Below are positions 33,226 through 42,793 of a DNA stretch of 64,000 nucleotides, in pieces. Below the pieces are notes generated by a model that did no database searches, was not told where the DNA came from, and saw nothing but the letters and a program-made list of their open reading frames with translations. Location of the stretch: the NCBI RefSeq assembly GCF_900114155.1, contig NZ_FOSC01000012.1, positions 1 to 64,000 on the forward strand. Direction: 5' to 3'. Origin of the DNA: Marinobacter persicus. GTDB taxonomy: Bacteria; Pseudomonadota; Gammaproteobacteria; Pseudomonadales; Oleiphilaceae. How positions within the stretch are numbered: position 1 is the first letter of the stretch; each line of letters opens with the position of its first letter. The translations under genes were made by a program, and so were the position numbers.

Positions 33226-33842
33226 CAGAAGTCCACCGCTGGTGCGTCTTCCGCATTGTCCGTGGTGGCTTCAAAGTTGGCGCGGGGCTCCAGATCGCTG
33301 TACAGAATGCTGTGCCAGATCTTGCCCGGGAAGGTGCGCAGTTCGGTGTTATAGCGCTCCACCGCCTGAATGAAATCCCGGCGGGCGACGGCAATCCGGT
33401 TTTCAGTGCCTTCAAGTTGTGATTGCAGGGCCAGGAAGTTCTGGTTTGATTTCAGGTCCGGGTAACGTTCAGACACCGCCATCAGGCGGCTCAGCGCACT
33501 GCTCAGCTCGCCCTGGGCCTGCTGGAACTGCTGCAGTTTCTTGGGATTCTCCAGAATGCTCTCGTCCACCTGAATCGAGGTGGCCTTGGAACGCGCTTCA
33601 ATAACGGCGGTCAGGGTTTCCTGCTCCTGGGCCGCGAAGCCTTTGACGGTTTCCACCAGGTTGGGAATCAGATCGGCGCGGCGCTGGTACTGGTTTTCCA
33701 CCTGGGCCCAGGCGGAGGTTACCTGCTCGTCGTAGGTGGGGATGTTGTTGATTCCACAGCCACTGAGTAATAAAACCAGTGCCATCAGTGATGTCAGCTG
33801 CCAGACAGTCCGCTGTCGAAACGGTTTTTGAAGGGTTCCCAT
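33225..33842 (-). CDS. lemA: LemA-family lipoprotein-like protein
   Basis: 205 residues. LMALVLLLSGCGINNIPTYDEQVTSAWAQVENQYQRRADLIPNLVETVKGFAAQE is the classic LemA start, with the lipobox LSGC and the membrane-near helix. The rest is a four-helix coiled-coil bundle (LQQFQQAQGELSSALSRLMAVSERYPDLKSNQNFLALQSQLEGTENR). LemA and TPM genes are commonly neighbours and are thought to cooperate at the envelope. ATG 33842 is chosen over an upstream frame without a ribosome-binding site. Confidence 0.9.
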   Translation of the reverse strand: MGTLQKPFRQRTVWQLTSLMALVLLLSGCGINNIPTYDEQVTSAWAQVENQYQRRADLIPNLVETVKGFAAQEQETLTAVIEARSKATSIQVDESILENPKKLQQFQQAQGELSSALSRLMAVSERYPDLKSNQNFLALQSQLEGTENRIAVARRDFIQAVERYNTELRTFPGKIWHSILYSDLEPRANFEATTDNAEDAPAVDF

Positions 33843-34138
33843 AGTGTTCTGTCCCGGAGGTGGTTGCACGCAGAAGAAAAGACGCCTAGCGAAGGAAGGC
33901 ATCGAACTACGTCCTATATGGGGACAGAACCGCTATTTTCAAGGTAGGTTAGCCGCCTTCAGCCTCCCGATAAGTCACCATGCGCTGCTTGTCCTCATCC
34001 TAGGGGGGCTAACGGAAGCAGTCGGCTATTTCGCCGGGCAGCTTGAGAACTTCCGGGGACTGCTGCCACACTCTGTAGGGCCGGTATTCTTAATGTTGGC
34101 CGGTTCCAACTCCACAATGGCCGTCAGGCGGAGGTGGC
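33843..34138. other. Divergent intergenic region lemA / MFS transporter
   Basis: These roughly 300 bases must contain both promoters. I see no convincing gene and no clear operator. CGGAGGTGG just before 34139 is the MFS ribosome-binding site. Confidence 0.4.
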
Positions 34139-35443
34139 GTGAAGAGTCCTTCCAGCACCACATTTGCCCTGTTGGGTGCCGCGCTGATCGCAATCAGCTA
34201 CGGGCTGGCGCGTTTCGCCTTTGGCCTGTTTGTACCGCCCATTCGTGATGAGCTGGCACTCTCCTCCTATGTGGTGGGCATTATTGGTGCCCTGCCATTG
34301 ATCAGTTTTGTGTTTGCCACCCTGGTGGCACCGTTGGCCGCCGTGCGGCTGGGTGCCCGCAATACTGCCATGGCCTCCGGCGTGTTCGGCGCTGTCGGGC
34401 TGGGGCTGATCAGCCAGGCCTCCGGCGCCATTTCGCTGGGTATTGGCGTGGTTGCCTGCGGTATCTGTACCGGGCTGATGATGCCGGCGCTCACCGCGGC
34501 CATGCAGGCACTGGTGGACCGCTCGGTGCACGGGCGGGTCAGTTCGGTGATGAATGCGGGCACCAGTGTGGGCGTGGCGGTGTCTGTGCCCGCAGTGTTG
34601 TTCATGGCCGGTGAATGGCGCCATGCCTACATGGCGTTTGCCGGGCTGGCGGTGTTGGGCCTGGTGGCCACCTGGATATTCATCCCCTCTGTGTCGCGGG
34701 TAACGCCGGCCAACGCCGCGCAACCGCCCATCGATGCCCAGCAATGGTGGAAGCTGTTCCGCCTCTCGCTGTTTGCCTTTGCCATGGGCTTTGTTTCCGC
34801 GGCTTACTGGATTTTCGCGCCGGATCTGGCGTCTGAGCTGGGTGCCCTGCCTGCCGGCTCAACCGGCTGGCTGTGGCTCGGCGTGGGCATTGCGGGCCTT
34901 GGCGGTGCCGTGGTGGCAGACCTGGCGGATCGCAACAACCCACCCATTACCCAGGCGCTGATGCTGATGATGCTGTCGGTCAGCCTGGCGCTGCTGGCGG
35001 CCAGCCCGGGGCAGATCGTGATTGCGGTGTTCTCCGCGCTGGTGTTTGGCCTGGCTTACATGAGCCTGACCGGCCTGTACCTGATGACGGGCATTCGCCT
35101 GCTGCCCGGCCGCTTGTCCATGGGCCCGGTGCTGCCGTTTATGGCGGTTTCGCTGGGCCAGGCAACCGGATCGCCCATTGTTGGCTGGCTGGTGGATGCG
35201 CTCGGCTATGCCGATGGCTTTGCCGTTTTCGCTGCTATCGGTGTGGTGGTGGCGATGCTGTCGCCCCTTTACCCGCGTTATCTGGAGTACGAGCCGGAGG
35301 AAGAACCGGAAGAGGAGACCGGCCTGCAGGCGGCCTATGATTACCAGCTGCAGGACGAGGAGGGCGAACCCATTACCGAGGCGGCCGGCTATGAGTCGTC
35401 GGATGACGACGAGCCGGCCGTGGGTGAACCCGGAAAAGATTAG
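34139..35443 (+). CDS. MFS transporter (YbfB-like), acidic C-terminal tail
   Basis: 434 residues from GTG with GGAGGTGGC upstream. Twelve membrane segments; AISYGLARFAFGLFVPPIRDELALSS opens TM1 and GLMMPALTAAMQALVDRSVHGRVSSVMNAGTSVG is typical of the YbfB/CynX-like branch, whose substrates are mostly unknown. The last 50 residues are strongly acidic (EEEPEEETG... SSDDDEPAVGE), an unusual cytosolic tail. It converges with trpG with a 4-base overlap. Confidence 0.78.
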   Translation: MKSPSSTTFALLGAALIAISYGLARFAFGLFVPPIRDELALSSYVVGIIGALPLISFVFATLVAPLAAVRLGARNTAMASGVFGAVGLGLISQASGAISLGIGVVACGICTGLMMPALTAAMQALVDRSVHGRVSSVMNAGTSVGVAVSVPAVLFMAGEWRHAYMAFAGLAVLGLVATWIFIPSVSRVTPANAAQPPIDAQQWWKLFRLSLFAFAMGFVSAAYWIFAPDLASELGALPAGSTGWLWLGVGIAGLGGAVVADLADRNNPPITQALMLMMLSVSLALLAASPGQIVIAVFSALVFGLAYMSLTGLYLMTGIRLLPGRLSMGPVLPFMAVSLGQATGSPIVGWLVDALGYADGFAVFAAIGVVVAMLSPLYPRYLEYEPEEEPEEETGLQAAYDYQLQDEEGEPITEAAGYESSDDDEPAVGEPGKD

Positions 35444-36102
35444 GCGTCAAACAGGAAGTTGGCAATCAGTTCCTTGCCGCCTTCGGTGGCAAAGGATTCG
35501 GGATGGAATTGGATGCCGTGGATGGGGTGCTGCTTGTGTTTCACGCCCATGATCTCGAACTCACCACCTTGATGGATGCGCTCATGATCAGTGAAGCTTT
35601 GCACCGGCAAATCGCCCACCACGGCGGTCACGTTCAGGCATTCCGGGAAGCTTTCCGCCTCCGCCATCAGTGAGTGGTAGCGCATGATTTCCAGCTGGTC
35701 CGGTGTGTTGGCGAACACGCCTTCGCCGGTGTGGCTGATGGGGCTGATTTTGCCGTGCATGGGCAGGGTGGCCTTCACCACCTTGCCGCCGAACACGTGC
35801 ACAATGCCCTGCATGCCCAGGCACACGCCCAGAAGGGGAATGGTGGGGCCCAGTTCGCGGATCACCTCGGCGCACACGCCAAAGTAGGCCGGGTCGTCGG
35901 GTGAGCCCGGACCGGGGGAGATGATGATTCGGTCCGGTGCGGCGGCGCGGACGTCTTCCAGGGTCACCTGGTTATTACGCTTCACCACGATCTCGAAATG
36001 CTCCAGCCGGCCCCGGTGGCGTTCCGTGCTCAGGATTTCACCGATGTACTGGTAGAGGTTGTAGGTGAAGGAGTCGTAGTTGTCGATGATGTAAACCTTC
36101 AT
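35440..36102 (-). CDS. trpG: Anthranilate synthase glutamine amidotransferase subunit
   Basis: 220 residues, class I amidotransferase: YIIDNYDSFTYNLYQYIGEI at the start, nucleophile Cys in LLGVCLGMQG, oxyanion region PGPGSPDDP, and the His-Glu pair in IHGIQFHPESF. It supplies ammonia to the synthase. The start overlaps the trpE-like stop (ATGA), a translational coupling. Could alternatively be aminodeoxychorismate synthase PabA; the pairing with a specific component I decides. Confidence 0.88.
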   Translation of the reverse strand: MKVYIIDNYDSFTYNLYQYIGEILSTERHRGRLEHFEIVVKRNNQVTLEDVRAAAPDRIIISPGPGSPDDPAYFGVCAEVIRELGPTIPLLGVCLGMQGIVHVFGGKVVKATLPMHGKISPISHTGEGVFANTPDQLEIMRYHSLMAEAESFPECLNVTAVVGDLPVQSFTDHERIHQGGEFEIMGVKHKQHPIHGIQFHPESFATEGGKELIANFLFDA

Positions 36103-37490
36103 GCCTCGCCCTCCGCGCTGAACTTGTCCAGAACCTTCTTGGTGCCGGCGAATTTGCGCCGGATTTCCTCGTACTCATCCTCCGGGTTGGAGTCGTACAC
36201 GTTGCCGCCGCAGGTCTGCACGTAGGCTTCCTCGCCCTTGGCGAACACGGTGCGGATGGGGATGGCGAAAGTGCAGTCACCGTTGAACGAGAAGTGGCCC
36301 ACGGCACCGCCGTAGGGGCCGCGGCCATCGCACTCCAGGTCGTCGATGATCTTCATGGCCTCGATCTTGGGTGCGCCGGTCAGGGTGCCGGCCGGGAAAT
36401 TGCTCGCCAGTGCCGAGAACATGTCGTGATCTTCGGAAATAATGCCGACGATTTCGCTGGAAATGTGCTGAACGTGGCTGAACCGCTTGATGTCCATCAG
36501 GCTGCGCACCTTAACAGTACCGAAGCGCGCCACCCGGCCGATGTCGTTGCGGTGCAGGTCAACGATCATGTTGTGTTCGGCGATTTCCTTCGGGTCATTC
36601 AGCAGGGTGCGGGCGTACTGGGTGTCTTCCACGTCGTTGGCACCGCGCTTGGTGGTGCCGGCCAGCGGGAAGGTTTCCATTTCGCCCTGGCGTAGGCGGA
36701 ACAGCAGCTCGGGGCTGGCGCCGATCAGCTTCTGGTCACCGAACTTCACGTAGTACATCTGCGGCGAGGGGTTCACCTCGCGCAGCTGCTCGTACAGGTT
36801 GATGGTGTCACCTTCCAGGCGGAAGCGTTTTTTGAAGCCCACCTCGCACTGGAACACCTTGCCGTCGATGATGTCCTGTTTCACCTTCATCACCGCTTTG
36901 GCGTGCTCTTCCTTGCTCATGGTTTCGCCGTTGGCGGTGACTTTCAGCGGGCCGTTTGCCACCGCGGGTTCGGCAAGAATGTCCTCGATCAGCGCCATAC
37001 GGCTGTGATCGTAATGGAAATAGATGACTTCGCCGGTCATCTTGTCGAGAATCAGGCCGTCCTTGAATACCCCGAACCGGAACACATCGAACATCTCGCT
37101 GTGCTGCAGTTTCAGCGTTGGCTCGAAGTAGTTCATGCAGTCGTAGCCGATGTAACCGGTCAGCCCGCCGGCGTACTTCCGGGAGATGATGTCCTGGGGC
37201 ACGATCTCGCGCAGCAGGTAGTAGGGGTTGTCGCTGGCGTAGCTGTTCACCTCGCCATTGCGTTCCTGGATGTGCAGTTCGCCCTCGGTGGCCCAGAGGA
37301 TCTGCTCCGGGTCGAAACCGATGATGGAGTGGCGGGCCATGTGGCTTTCTTCGCCCAGTGACTCCAGCATGAAGCAGTTGTCGAAGCGTTTTTCGATCTT
37401 CTTGAACAGGCCGAAGAAATCGATGTCGGCCGCCAGGGTCACATAATGTGGCTTGCGCGGCAGGGTAATGCGGGCCGGTTTTTCACTCAT
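36099..37490 (-). CDS. trpE: Anthranilate synthase component I (chorismate-binding)
   Basis: 463 residues. N-terminal regulatory half ends about 200; the chorismate-binding half has QCEVGFKKRF, GASPELLFRLRQGEMETFPLAGTTKRG, DPKEIAEHNMIVDLHRNDIGRV and NFPAGTLTGAPKIEAM, with the catalytic Glu/His set. Converts chorismate to anthranilate with TrpG. It is shorter than Pseudomonas TrpE and gives a tidy two-gene unit without trpDC, so it could be a PhnA-like copy serving quinolone or secondary metabolism rather than tryptophan itself. ATG 37490 is preferred over a longer frame. Confidence 0.85.
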   Translation of the reverse strand: MSEKPARITLPRKPHYVTLAADIDFFGLFKKIEKRFDNCFMLESLGEESHMARHSIIGFDPEQILWATEGELHIQERNGEVNSYASDNPYYLLREIVPQDIISRKYAGGLTGYIGYDCMNYFEPTLKLQHSEMFDVFRFGVFKDGLILDKMTGEVIYFHYDHSRMALIEDILAEPAVANGPLKVTANGETMSKEEHAKAVMKVKQDIIDGKVFQCEVGFKKRFRLEGDTINLYEQLREVNPSPQMYYVKFGDQKLIGASPELLFRLRQGEMETFPLAGTTKRGANDVEDTQYARTLLNDPKEIAEHNMIVDLHRNDIGRVARFGTVKVRSLMDIKRFSHVQHISSEIVGIISEDHDMFSALASNFPAGTLTGAPKIEAMKIIDDLECDGRGPYGGAVGHFSFNGDCTFAIPIRTVFAKGEEAYVQTCGGNVYDSNPEDEYEEIRRKFAGTKKVLDKFSAEGEA

Positions 37491-37819
37491 TGCGGGCTCT
37501 GCTTGTGTTGGTTGTTTCCGGTGGTGCGGGGGCTGAGCCGAAGTTATCACATTTGCCGGTCTGTGCCACCAGCCGGTTATGCGGAAAACCCCGATTGACG
37601 ATTGGCCTAATGTACTACCTCGAACCTGTTGACCGGTCCAGAAAGGGCCGTTTATGCTCTCTAGTACTTATACCTGTTAAATCTACCAAAAGGGATGCAC
37701 CACTTGGGCACGATCACTAGCCGGGTGGTGGCAGTTTTTGTTTTGTCTGCCGAAAGCTCCCTGCGTTGCGGTTCTGGTTTTTATCATTTCATAAATATAA
37801 ACGAGAAAGGGTGAGTCAC
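37491..37819. other. Divergent intergenic region trpE / pta
   Basis: About 330 bases with no gene. It must hold the promoters for trpE (leftward) and pta-ackA (rightward). I see no leader peptide with tandem Trp codons and no attenuator pair, so tryptophan attenuation is not supported. Confidence 0.4.
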
Positions 37820-38815
37820 ATGGGTTTGATTAAAAGCATCAAGGAAAAAGCGAAGTCTCAGTTGCGGACCATTGTTCTGCCGGAAACTGAAGACGAGCGG
37901 GTGCTGAAAGCGGCCGAAAAAGTGCTCGAAGAGCAGACAGCCAAAGTGGTTCTGATCGGTAACGAAGACACCATCAAGGCCGATGCCTCCTCCTGCACCG
38001 CCAATATTGAAGGCGCGACCATTATTGATCCGAAAACCTTTGCTGATCTTGATAAATACGTAGACGAGCTGGTTGAGCTGCGCAAGAAAAAGGGCATGAC
38101 TCCGGAAGAAGCCCGCGAAATCCTGACCACCGAGCCGCGGTTCTTCGGTTGCATGATGGTGCGTCTGGGCGATGCCGACGGCCTGGTGGCTGGTTCCAGC
38201 GCCCCCACCGCCGATGTTCTGAAGGCCGCTATCCAGGTCGTGAAAACCGCCCCGGGCATTAACACCGTGTCTTCCTGCTTCGTGATGGAAACCGTGGACG
38301 GCAACTTTGGTGAGAACGGTCTGATCCTGTTTGCCGACTGCGCCGTTATTCCCGAGCCGAACGCCGAGCAGCTGGCGGATATCGCCTGCGCCACCGCCGC
38401 CACCGCCAAGAACGTGGTGGGTATCGACCCGAAAGTGGCCATGCTGTCTTTCTCCACCAAGGGCAGTGCCAAGCACCCGCTGGTCGACAAGGTGCAGTAT
38501 GCCGTTGATCTCATGGCCGACCGCAATGTGGATTTCCCGTTCGATGGCGAACTGCAGGCCGACGCAGCGATTGTTGAATCCATTGGTGCCAAGAAAGCAC
38601 CGGGCTCCGACGTAGCCGGCCACGCCAACGTGCTGGTCTTCCCGGACCTGCAGTCCGGCAATATTGGTTACAAGCTGGTTCAGCGCTTCTCCGGCGCCGC
38701 CGCCCACGGCCCGATCATCCAGGGTCTGGCCAAGCCGGTGAACGATCTGTCCCGTGGCTGCTCCGTTGACGACATCGCCAACCTGGTTGCCATTACCGCC
38801 ACCCAGGTCAAGTAA
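37820..38815 (+). CDS. pta: Phosphate acetyltransferase (short class)
   Basis: 331 residues, the short form without the N-terminal DRTGG domains. IKEKAKSQLRTIVLPETEDERVLKAAEKVL starts the PTA_PTB domain; GDADGLVAGSSAPTADVLKAAIQVV and FPDLQSGNIGYKLVQRFSGAAAHGPIIQGLAKPVNDLSRGCSVDDI are the substrate loops. Interconverts acetyl-CoA and acetyl phosphate. GAAAGGGTGAG precedes the ATG at 37820. 42 bases before ackA, one operon. Confidence 0.95.
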   Translation: MGLIKSIKEKAKSQLRTIVLPETEDERVLKAAEKVLEEQTAKVVLIGNEDTIKADASSCTANIEGATIIDPKTFADLDKYVDELVELRKKKGMTPEEAREILTTEPRFFGCMMVRLGDADGLVAGSSAPTADVLKAAIQVVKTAPGINTVSSCFVMETVDGNFGENGLILFADCAVIPEPNAEQLADIACATAATAKNVVGIDPKVAMLSFSTKGSAKHPLVDKVQYAVDLMADRNVDFPFDGELQADAAIVESIGAKKAPGSDVAGHANVLVFPDLQSGNIGYKLVQRFSGAAAHGPIIQGLAKPVNDLSRGCSVDDIANLVAITATQVK

Positions 38816-38857
38816 CGCTTTCTTTTACAGACTATAAAAATCCAGAGGAAACACAGT

Positions 38858-40060
38858 ATGTTGGTATTTATTCTTAACGCGGGCAGCTCATCGCTGAAGT
38901 ACCAGTTGATGAACCCGGTGACGGCTGAAACCCTGGCTGCCGGTATCTGCGAGCGTATCGGCCTGGATGGCGTGCTCAAGCACGAATTCGGCGATGACCG
39001 TGAACTGAAAATGGACGTCGATATGCCGACTCACAAAGAGGCCATCGAGTCTGTGCTGCGCACCCTGACCAGTGGTGAAGGCAAGGTCATCGACTCCACC
39101 GATGAAATTGAAGCCATCGGCCACCGCGCCGTGCACGGCGGCGAGAAGTTCTCCGCGTCTGTGCTGGTCACCGACGAGGTGATCAACGAAATGAAAGACC
39201 TGATCCCGCTGGCGCCACTGCACAACCCGGCCAACATCATGGGCATGGAAATCTGCCGCGAGCTGATGCCGGGCAAGCCCAACGTGGCCGTGTTCGACAC
39301 CGCGTTCCACCAGACCATGCCGGACTACGCGTACATGTACGCGCTGCCGTATGACCAGTACGCCAAGCACAAGATCCGCAAGTACGGCTTCCACGGCACC
39401 TCGCACTACTTCGTGTCCAACGAAGCGCGCAAGATGCTGGACAAGAAGCACAACACCCGCATCATCGTGTGTCACCTGGGTAACGGCTCTTCCGTTTCTG
39501 CCGTTCAGAACGGCGAGTGTATCGACACGTCCATGGGCCTGACTCCGGTTCAGGGCCTGATGATGGGCACCCGTGCCGGCGACATCGGTGCCGGTGCGCT
39601 GCAGTACATGATGCGTCAGGAAAACCTGACCATCGATGACGCACTGAACGTGTTGAACAAGAAATCCGGCATCCTGGGTATTTCCGGCAAGTCCTCGGAC
39701 CTGCGCGAGGTGCTCGAAGGCATGCAGAATGGTGATGACCGCTGTCGTCTGGCCGTGGACATGGTCGCCTACAACATCAAGAAATACGTGGGCTCCTACG
39801 TGGCCGCGCTCGACGGTATCGATGCCCTGTGCTTCACCGGTGGTATCGGTGAAAACGCCGCACTGATCCGTGAAAAGGTTTGTGCCGGTCTGGACGCCAT
39901 GGGTCTGGTGATCGACCCGGTCAAGAACAACAAGCGTTCCAAGGAAGCCCGTGACATCGCCACCAACGGCTCCGCTTCACGCATCTTCGTGATTCCGACC
40001 AACGAAGAGTTTGTGATCGCAAACGATACCTTCAAGATCGTTTCCGAAATGAAGAAGTAA
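38858..40060 (+). CDS. ackA: Acetate kinase
   Basis: 400 residues. VFILNAGSSSLKYQLMNP, AVHGGEKFSASVLV, NPANIMGMEICRELMPGKPNVAVFDTAFHQTMP and FHGTSHYFV are the acetokinase signatures; ATP site HLGNGSSVSA and TGGIGENA present. Forms ATP and acetate from acetyl phosphate. Follows pta. A GC-rich hairpin (GCGGGC/GCCCGC) stands about 15-30 bases after the stop. Confidence 0.97.
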   Translation: MLVFILNAGSSSLKYQLMNPVTAETLAAGICERIGLDGVLKHEFGDDRELKMDVDMPTHKEAIESVLRTLTSGEGKVIDSTDEIEAIGHRAVHGGEKFSASVLVTDEVINEMKDLIPLAPLHNPANIMGMEICRELMPGKPNVAVFDTAFHQTMPDYAYMYALPYDQYAKHKIRKYGFHGTSHYFVSNEARKMLDKKHNTRIIVCHLGNGSSVSAVQNGECIDTSMGLTPVQGLMMGTRAGDIGAGALQYMMRQENLTIDDALNVLNKKSGILGISGKSSDLREVLEGMQNGDDRCRLAVDMVAYNIKKYVGSYVAALDGIDALCFTGGIGENAALIREKVCAGLDAMGLVIDPVKNNKRSKEARDIATNGSASRIFVIPTNEEFVIANDTFKIVSEMKK

Positions 40061-40126
40061 GCCTTCAGGTACCAGGGCGGGCAAAAGGCCCGCTCTGGCC
40101 ATTTCTTTTCCCTGGAGTACACGGGC

Positions 40127-40732
40127 GTGAAGTACCTGCCCTATCTCAGAGAGGCCACCCAATGCCAGCATCGGCAATTGGAGAGCCTGCCGATCATGCG
40201 GGAACTGCTTAAGCCGGATTTTACCCTGTCGAAATACCGAGCGTTGCTGCACTGCCACTATCGGGTCCACCGACAACTGGAAAGCCGTCTGGCTCATTTT
40301 CTCTGCAGTTTTCCCTCAGATATCTTCCATTGGCAACATTTCACTGCATCATCCCGCCTTTTTTCTGACTTGACAAAACTGGGTGAGCCGCCCTGCGAGC
40401 CCGGTCCATTGCCACCCACGGTACCGATTACCAACCTGCCCGAAGCCCTGGGTTGCTGTTATGTGCTGCTCGGTGCCGGTTTTGGTGCCCGCTTTATCGC
40501 CCCGCGCCTGGAACAGCATCTGGGCCCGGATACCCCACTGAGTTTTTACCGGGACGGTCAGCCGTTCCTGAAACCGCTCTGGCATCAGCTTGACCGTCTG
40601 CTGGCGGCCCATGCCAGCGAACCGGCGGCCAGAGAAGCCTGCGCAAATGCCGCCCGAGCCACCTTTTCCCTGTTTTTTCAAAACTTCCAGACGATATCCC
40701 GCCCAGAACACCGAGAGGTCAGTACCCCGTGA
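40127..40732 (+). CDS. bphO: Heme oxygenase (biliverdin-producing)
   Basis: 201 residues from GTG with TGGAG upstream. REATQCQHRQLESLPIMREL carries the proximal His; LPEALGCCYVLLGAGFGARFIAPRLEQHLG is the distal helix with the flexible Gly-rich kink. Opens heme to biliverdin, the chromophore of the protein encoded next. Its stop overlaps the bphP start (GTGA), so chromophore enzyme and apo-photoreceptor are made together. Confidence 0.9.
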   Translation: MKYLPYLREATQCQHRQLESLPIMRELLKPDFTLSKYRALLHCHYRVHRQLESRLAHFLCSFPSDIFHWQHFTASSRLFSDLTKLGEPPCEPGPLPPTVPITNLPEALGCCYVLLGAGFGARFIAPRLEQHLGPDTPLSFYRDGQPFLKPLWHQLDRLLAAHASEPAAREACANAARATFSLFFQNFQTISRPEHREVSTP

Positions 40733-42780
40733 ACGCCGCCGTTTCCACCGAGGATCTTGAGCAATGTGAAAAGGAGCCGATTCATATCCCCGGAGCCATT
40801 CAGCCAGATGGTCTTTTACTGGTATTGGACCCGGACGATTTCACCATCATCCAGCTCAGTCAGAACACCGATGTGTGGCTTGGCTGGGCACCTGAAGCGC
40901 TACTGGGAAAACCGCTGGCCCATGTGCTGGGTCAGGATCTGGACGAGTTTCTGACAAGGGTATTGGGCCATCCGGTCAACGACCACCCCACGTTGCAGCC
41001 GGTGCGGTACCGGGGTAAGGGGTTCATCCTGCGAGGGCACCACAATCAAAGCGGTATTCTGGTGGAAATGGAGCCGCTGCCGGATGATGACCAGTTACTG
41101 ACTTACCAGCTGTTCAGCCAGTTGAGCAATTTTTTTCACGATCTGGAGCGTATTCGCGATCCGGACCGGTTGCTGACCATGACGGCCCGGCTGGTAAGGG
41201 AGGTGACCGGTCACGAAAGTGTCATGGTGTATCGCTTTGATGCCGAGTGGAACGGGCAGATCATTATTGAAGACCGGGCCGACGGCCAGCACCGGTTTCT
41301 GGGCCACCACTTTCCGGCCAGTGACATCCCGTCCCAGGCCCGGCGGTTGTATGAAATCAACCGCATCCGCCGCATCAGTAATGTGGGTTACACGCCCGTG
41401 CCGTTGCTACCGGCCGAGAACCCCTTTACCGGGGAGCTGGACATGACTTACACGCAGTTGCGCAGTGTTTCACCCATTCACCGGGAATACATGCGCAACA
41501 TGGGCACCGTGTCCTCCCTGACCATGTCGCTGATGCCGGATGGTGAGCTCTGGGGCATGATTGTCTGCCATGGCGACAAGCCCAATTACCTGAGCCAGCC
41601 GGTGCGCACCTTCTGCAAAATGGTGTCGCAGATGGCCAGCGAAAACCTGCAGCTGGCCCTGAACCGGGAGTTCAATCACCGCATGTCCCAACTGGGCAGG
41701 GCGATCGACAGTTTTAATGCTCCGTTCCAGGCCGCACTGGATCTTGAGGAGGGCCTGTCCGGCCTGGAGACCCTGCTGCCCGCATTCGATTGTGAGGCGG
41801 TTTTCCTGCGTCTTGATGGCATCTGCTATCAATACGGTCGAAAACTGGACGCCGACCGGGTGCGGATCCTGCGAGAGGCCATCCGTGAACAGGACAGCAC
41901 CGGTATGGCCAGTGCCGAACACCTGCCTGAATCGGTGCGGGGTTCGGTTGATTGGGTGTGCGGTTACCTGTTCATTCCGTTGTCCCATGCCAGCGACGAG
42001 TACCTGATACTGCTGCGTGGTGAGCGACCACTGGATATCAACTGGGCCGGTGAGCCAGCCAAGGCTGTTGACCGCTCCCCGGTAGGCGACAAGGCCCGGA
42101 TATCACCACGTCAGTCATTTGAGGCCTGGACCGAACAAGTGCGGGGGCAAAGCCTGCCCTGGGAACGCCACCACCGGGCTGGTGCCAGTCGTTTACGCCG
42201 GGCAATCAACCTGCGCATGGCCAGCGAAATGTCGCGCCTGCGCCAGCACGACGCCAAAATGGCCCACCTGGCCACTCACGATGCCCTGACTGGTCTGCCC
42301 AATCGTCTGTTGGTGGATGACCGCCTGGAACGTGCATTGTCCCGGGCGCGTCGTGAACACACAGGTGGTGCGGTGCTGTTCATGGATCTGAACGGTTTTA
42401 AACCCATCAATGACCAGCACGGCCATGATGCGGGTGATCTGATCCTGCAACAGGTGGCTGGGCGCCTGGCGGAAATTGTCCGTGATTCAGACACGTTTGC
42501 CCGTTTCGGGGGTGACGAGTTTGTGTTTGTCATCACCGGTTATCTGTCCCAGTCCACTGCTCGCCTGGGTGCCGAGGCCATGGCCAGAAAACTGCTGGAC
42601 GCGCTGGCGCAGCCCTTCGAGGTGGAGGGCCAGCAGTTCCGTTTGGGGGCCAGCATCGGTATCGCGCTCTATCCGTTTGACAGCGAGGATCCGGAAGATT
42701 TGATCCGCCAGGCGGACCAGGCCATGTATGTGGTCAAGGAAACCCGGCGCAGTCATTATCACTTCGCGTCGGACGGTTAG
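40729..42780 (+). CDS. bphP: Bacteriophytochrome with GGDEF output
   Basis: 683 residues: PAS (about 13-120), GAF (about 140-310), PHY (about 325-490) and GGDEF (about 515-680). The biliverdin Cys is C13 in EQCEKEPIHIPGAIQPDG (the usual IQPHG here reads IQPDG). The GAF PASDIP motif is HHFPASDIPSQARRLYEIN. The PHY tongue has PRQSFEAW (PRxSF). GGDEF is RFGGDEF, with an RDSD inhibitory I-site five residues before it. So a red/far-red light sensor that makes cyclic di-GMP under product inhibition. No EAL domain. Confidence 0.93.
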   Translation: MNAAVSTEDLEQCEKEPIHIPGAIQPDGLLLVLDPDDFTIIQLSQNTDVWLGWAPEALLGKPLAHVLGQDLDEFLTRVLGHPVNDHPTLQPVRYRGKGFILRGHHNQSGILVEMEPLPDDDQLLTYQLFSQLSNFFHDLERIRDPDRLLTMTARLVREVTGHESVMVYRFDAEWNGQIIIEDRADGQHRFLGHHFPASDIPSQARRLYEINRIRRISNVGYTPVPLLPAENPFTGELDMTYTQLRSVSPIHREYMRNMGTVSSLTMSLMPDGELWGMIVCHGDKPNYLSQPVRTFCKMVSQMASENLQLALNREFNHRMSQLGRAIDSFNAPFQAALDLEEGLSGLETLLPAFDCEAVFLRLDGICYQYGRKLDADRVRILREAIREQDSTGMASAEHLPESVRGSVDWVCGYLFIPLSHASDEYLILLRGERPLDINWAGEPAKAVDRSPVGDKARISPRQSFEAWTEQVRGQSLPWERHHRAGASRLRRAINLRMASEMSRLRQHDAKMAHLATHDALTGLPNRLLVDDRLERALSRARREHTGGAVLFMDLNGFKPINDQHGHDAGDLILQQVAGRLAEIVRDSDTFARFGGDEFVFVITGYLSQSTARLGAEAMARKLLDALAQPFEVEGQQFRLGASIGIALYPFDSEDPEDLIRQADQAMYVVKETRRSHYHFASDG

Positions 42781-42793
42781 GCTGGAGTGCGTT

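Noticed and set aside
37766-37819. N-terminal extension of Pta
   Set aside because: The residues MRFWFLSFHKYKRERVSH have no counterpart in Pta, and a ribosome-binding site stands before the ATG at 37820.
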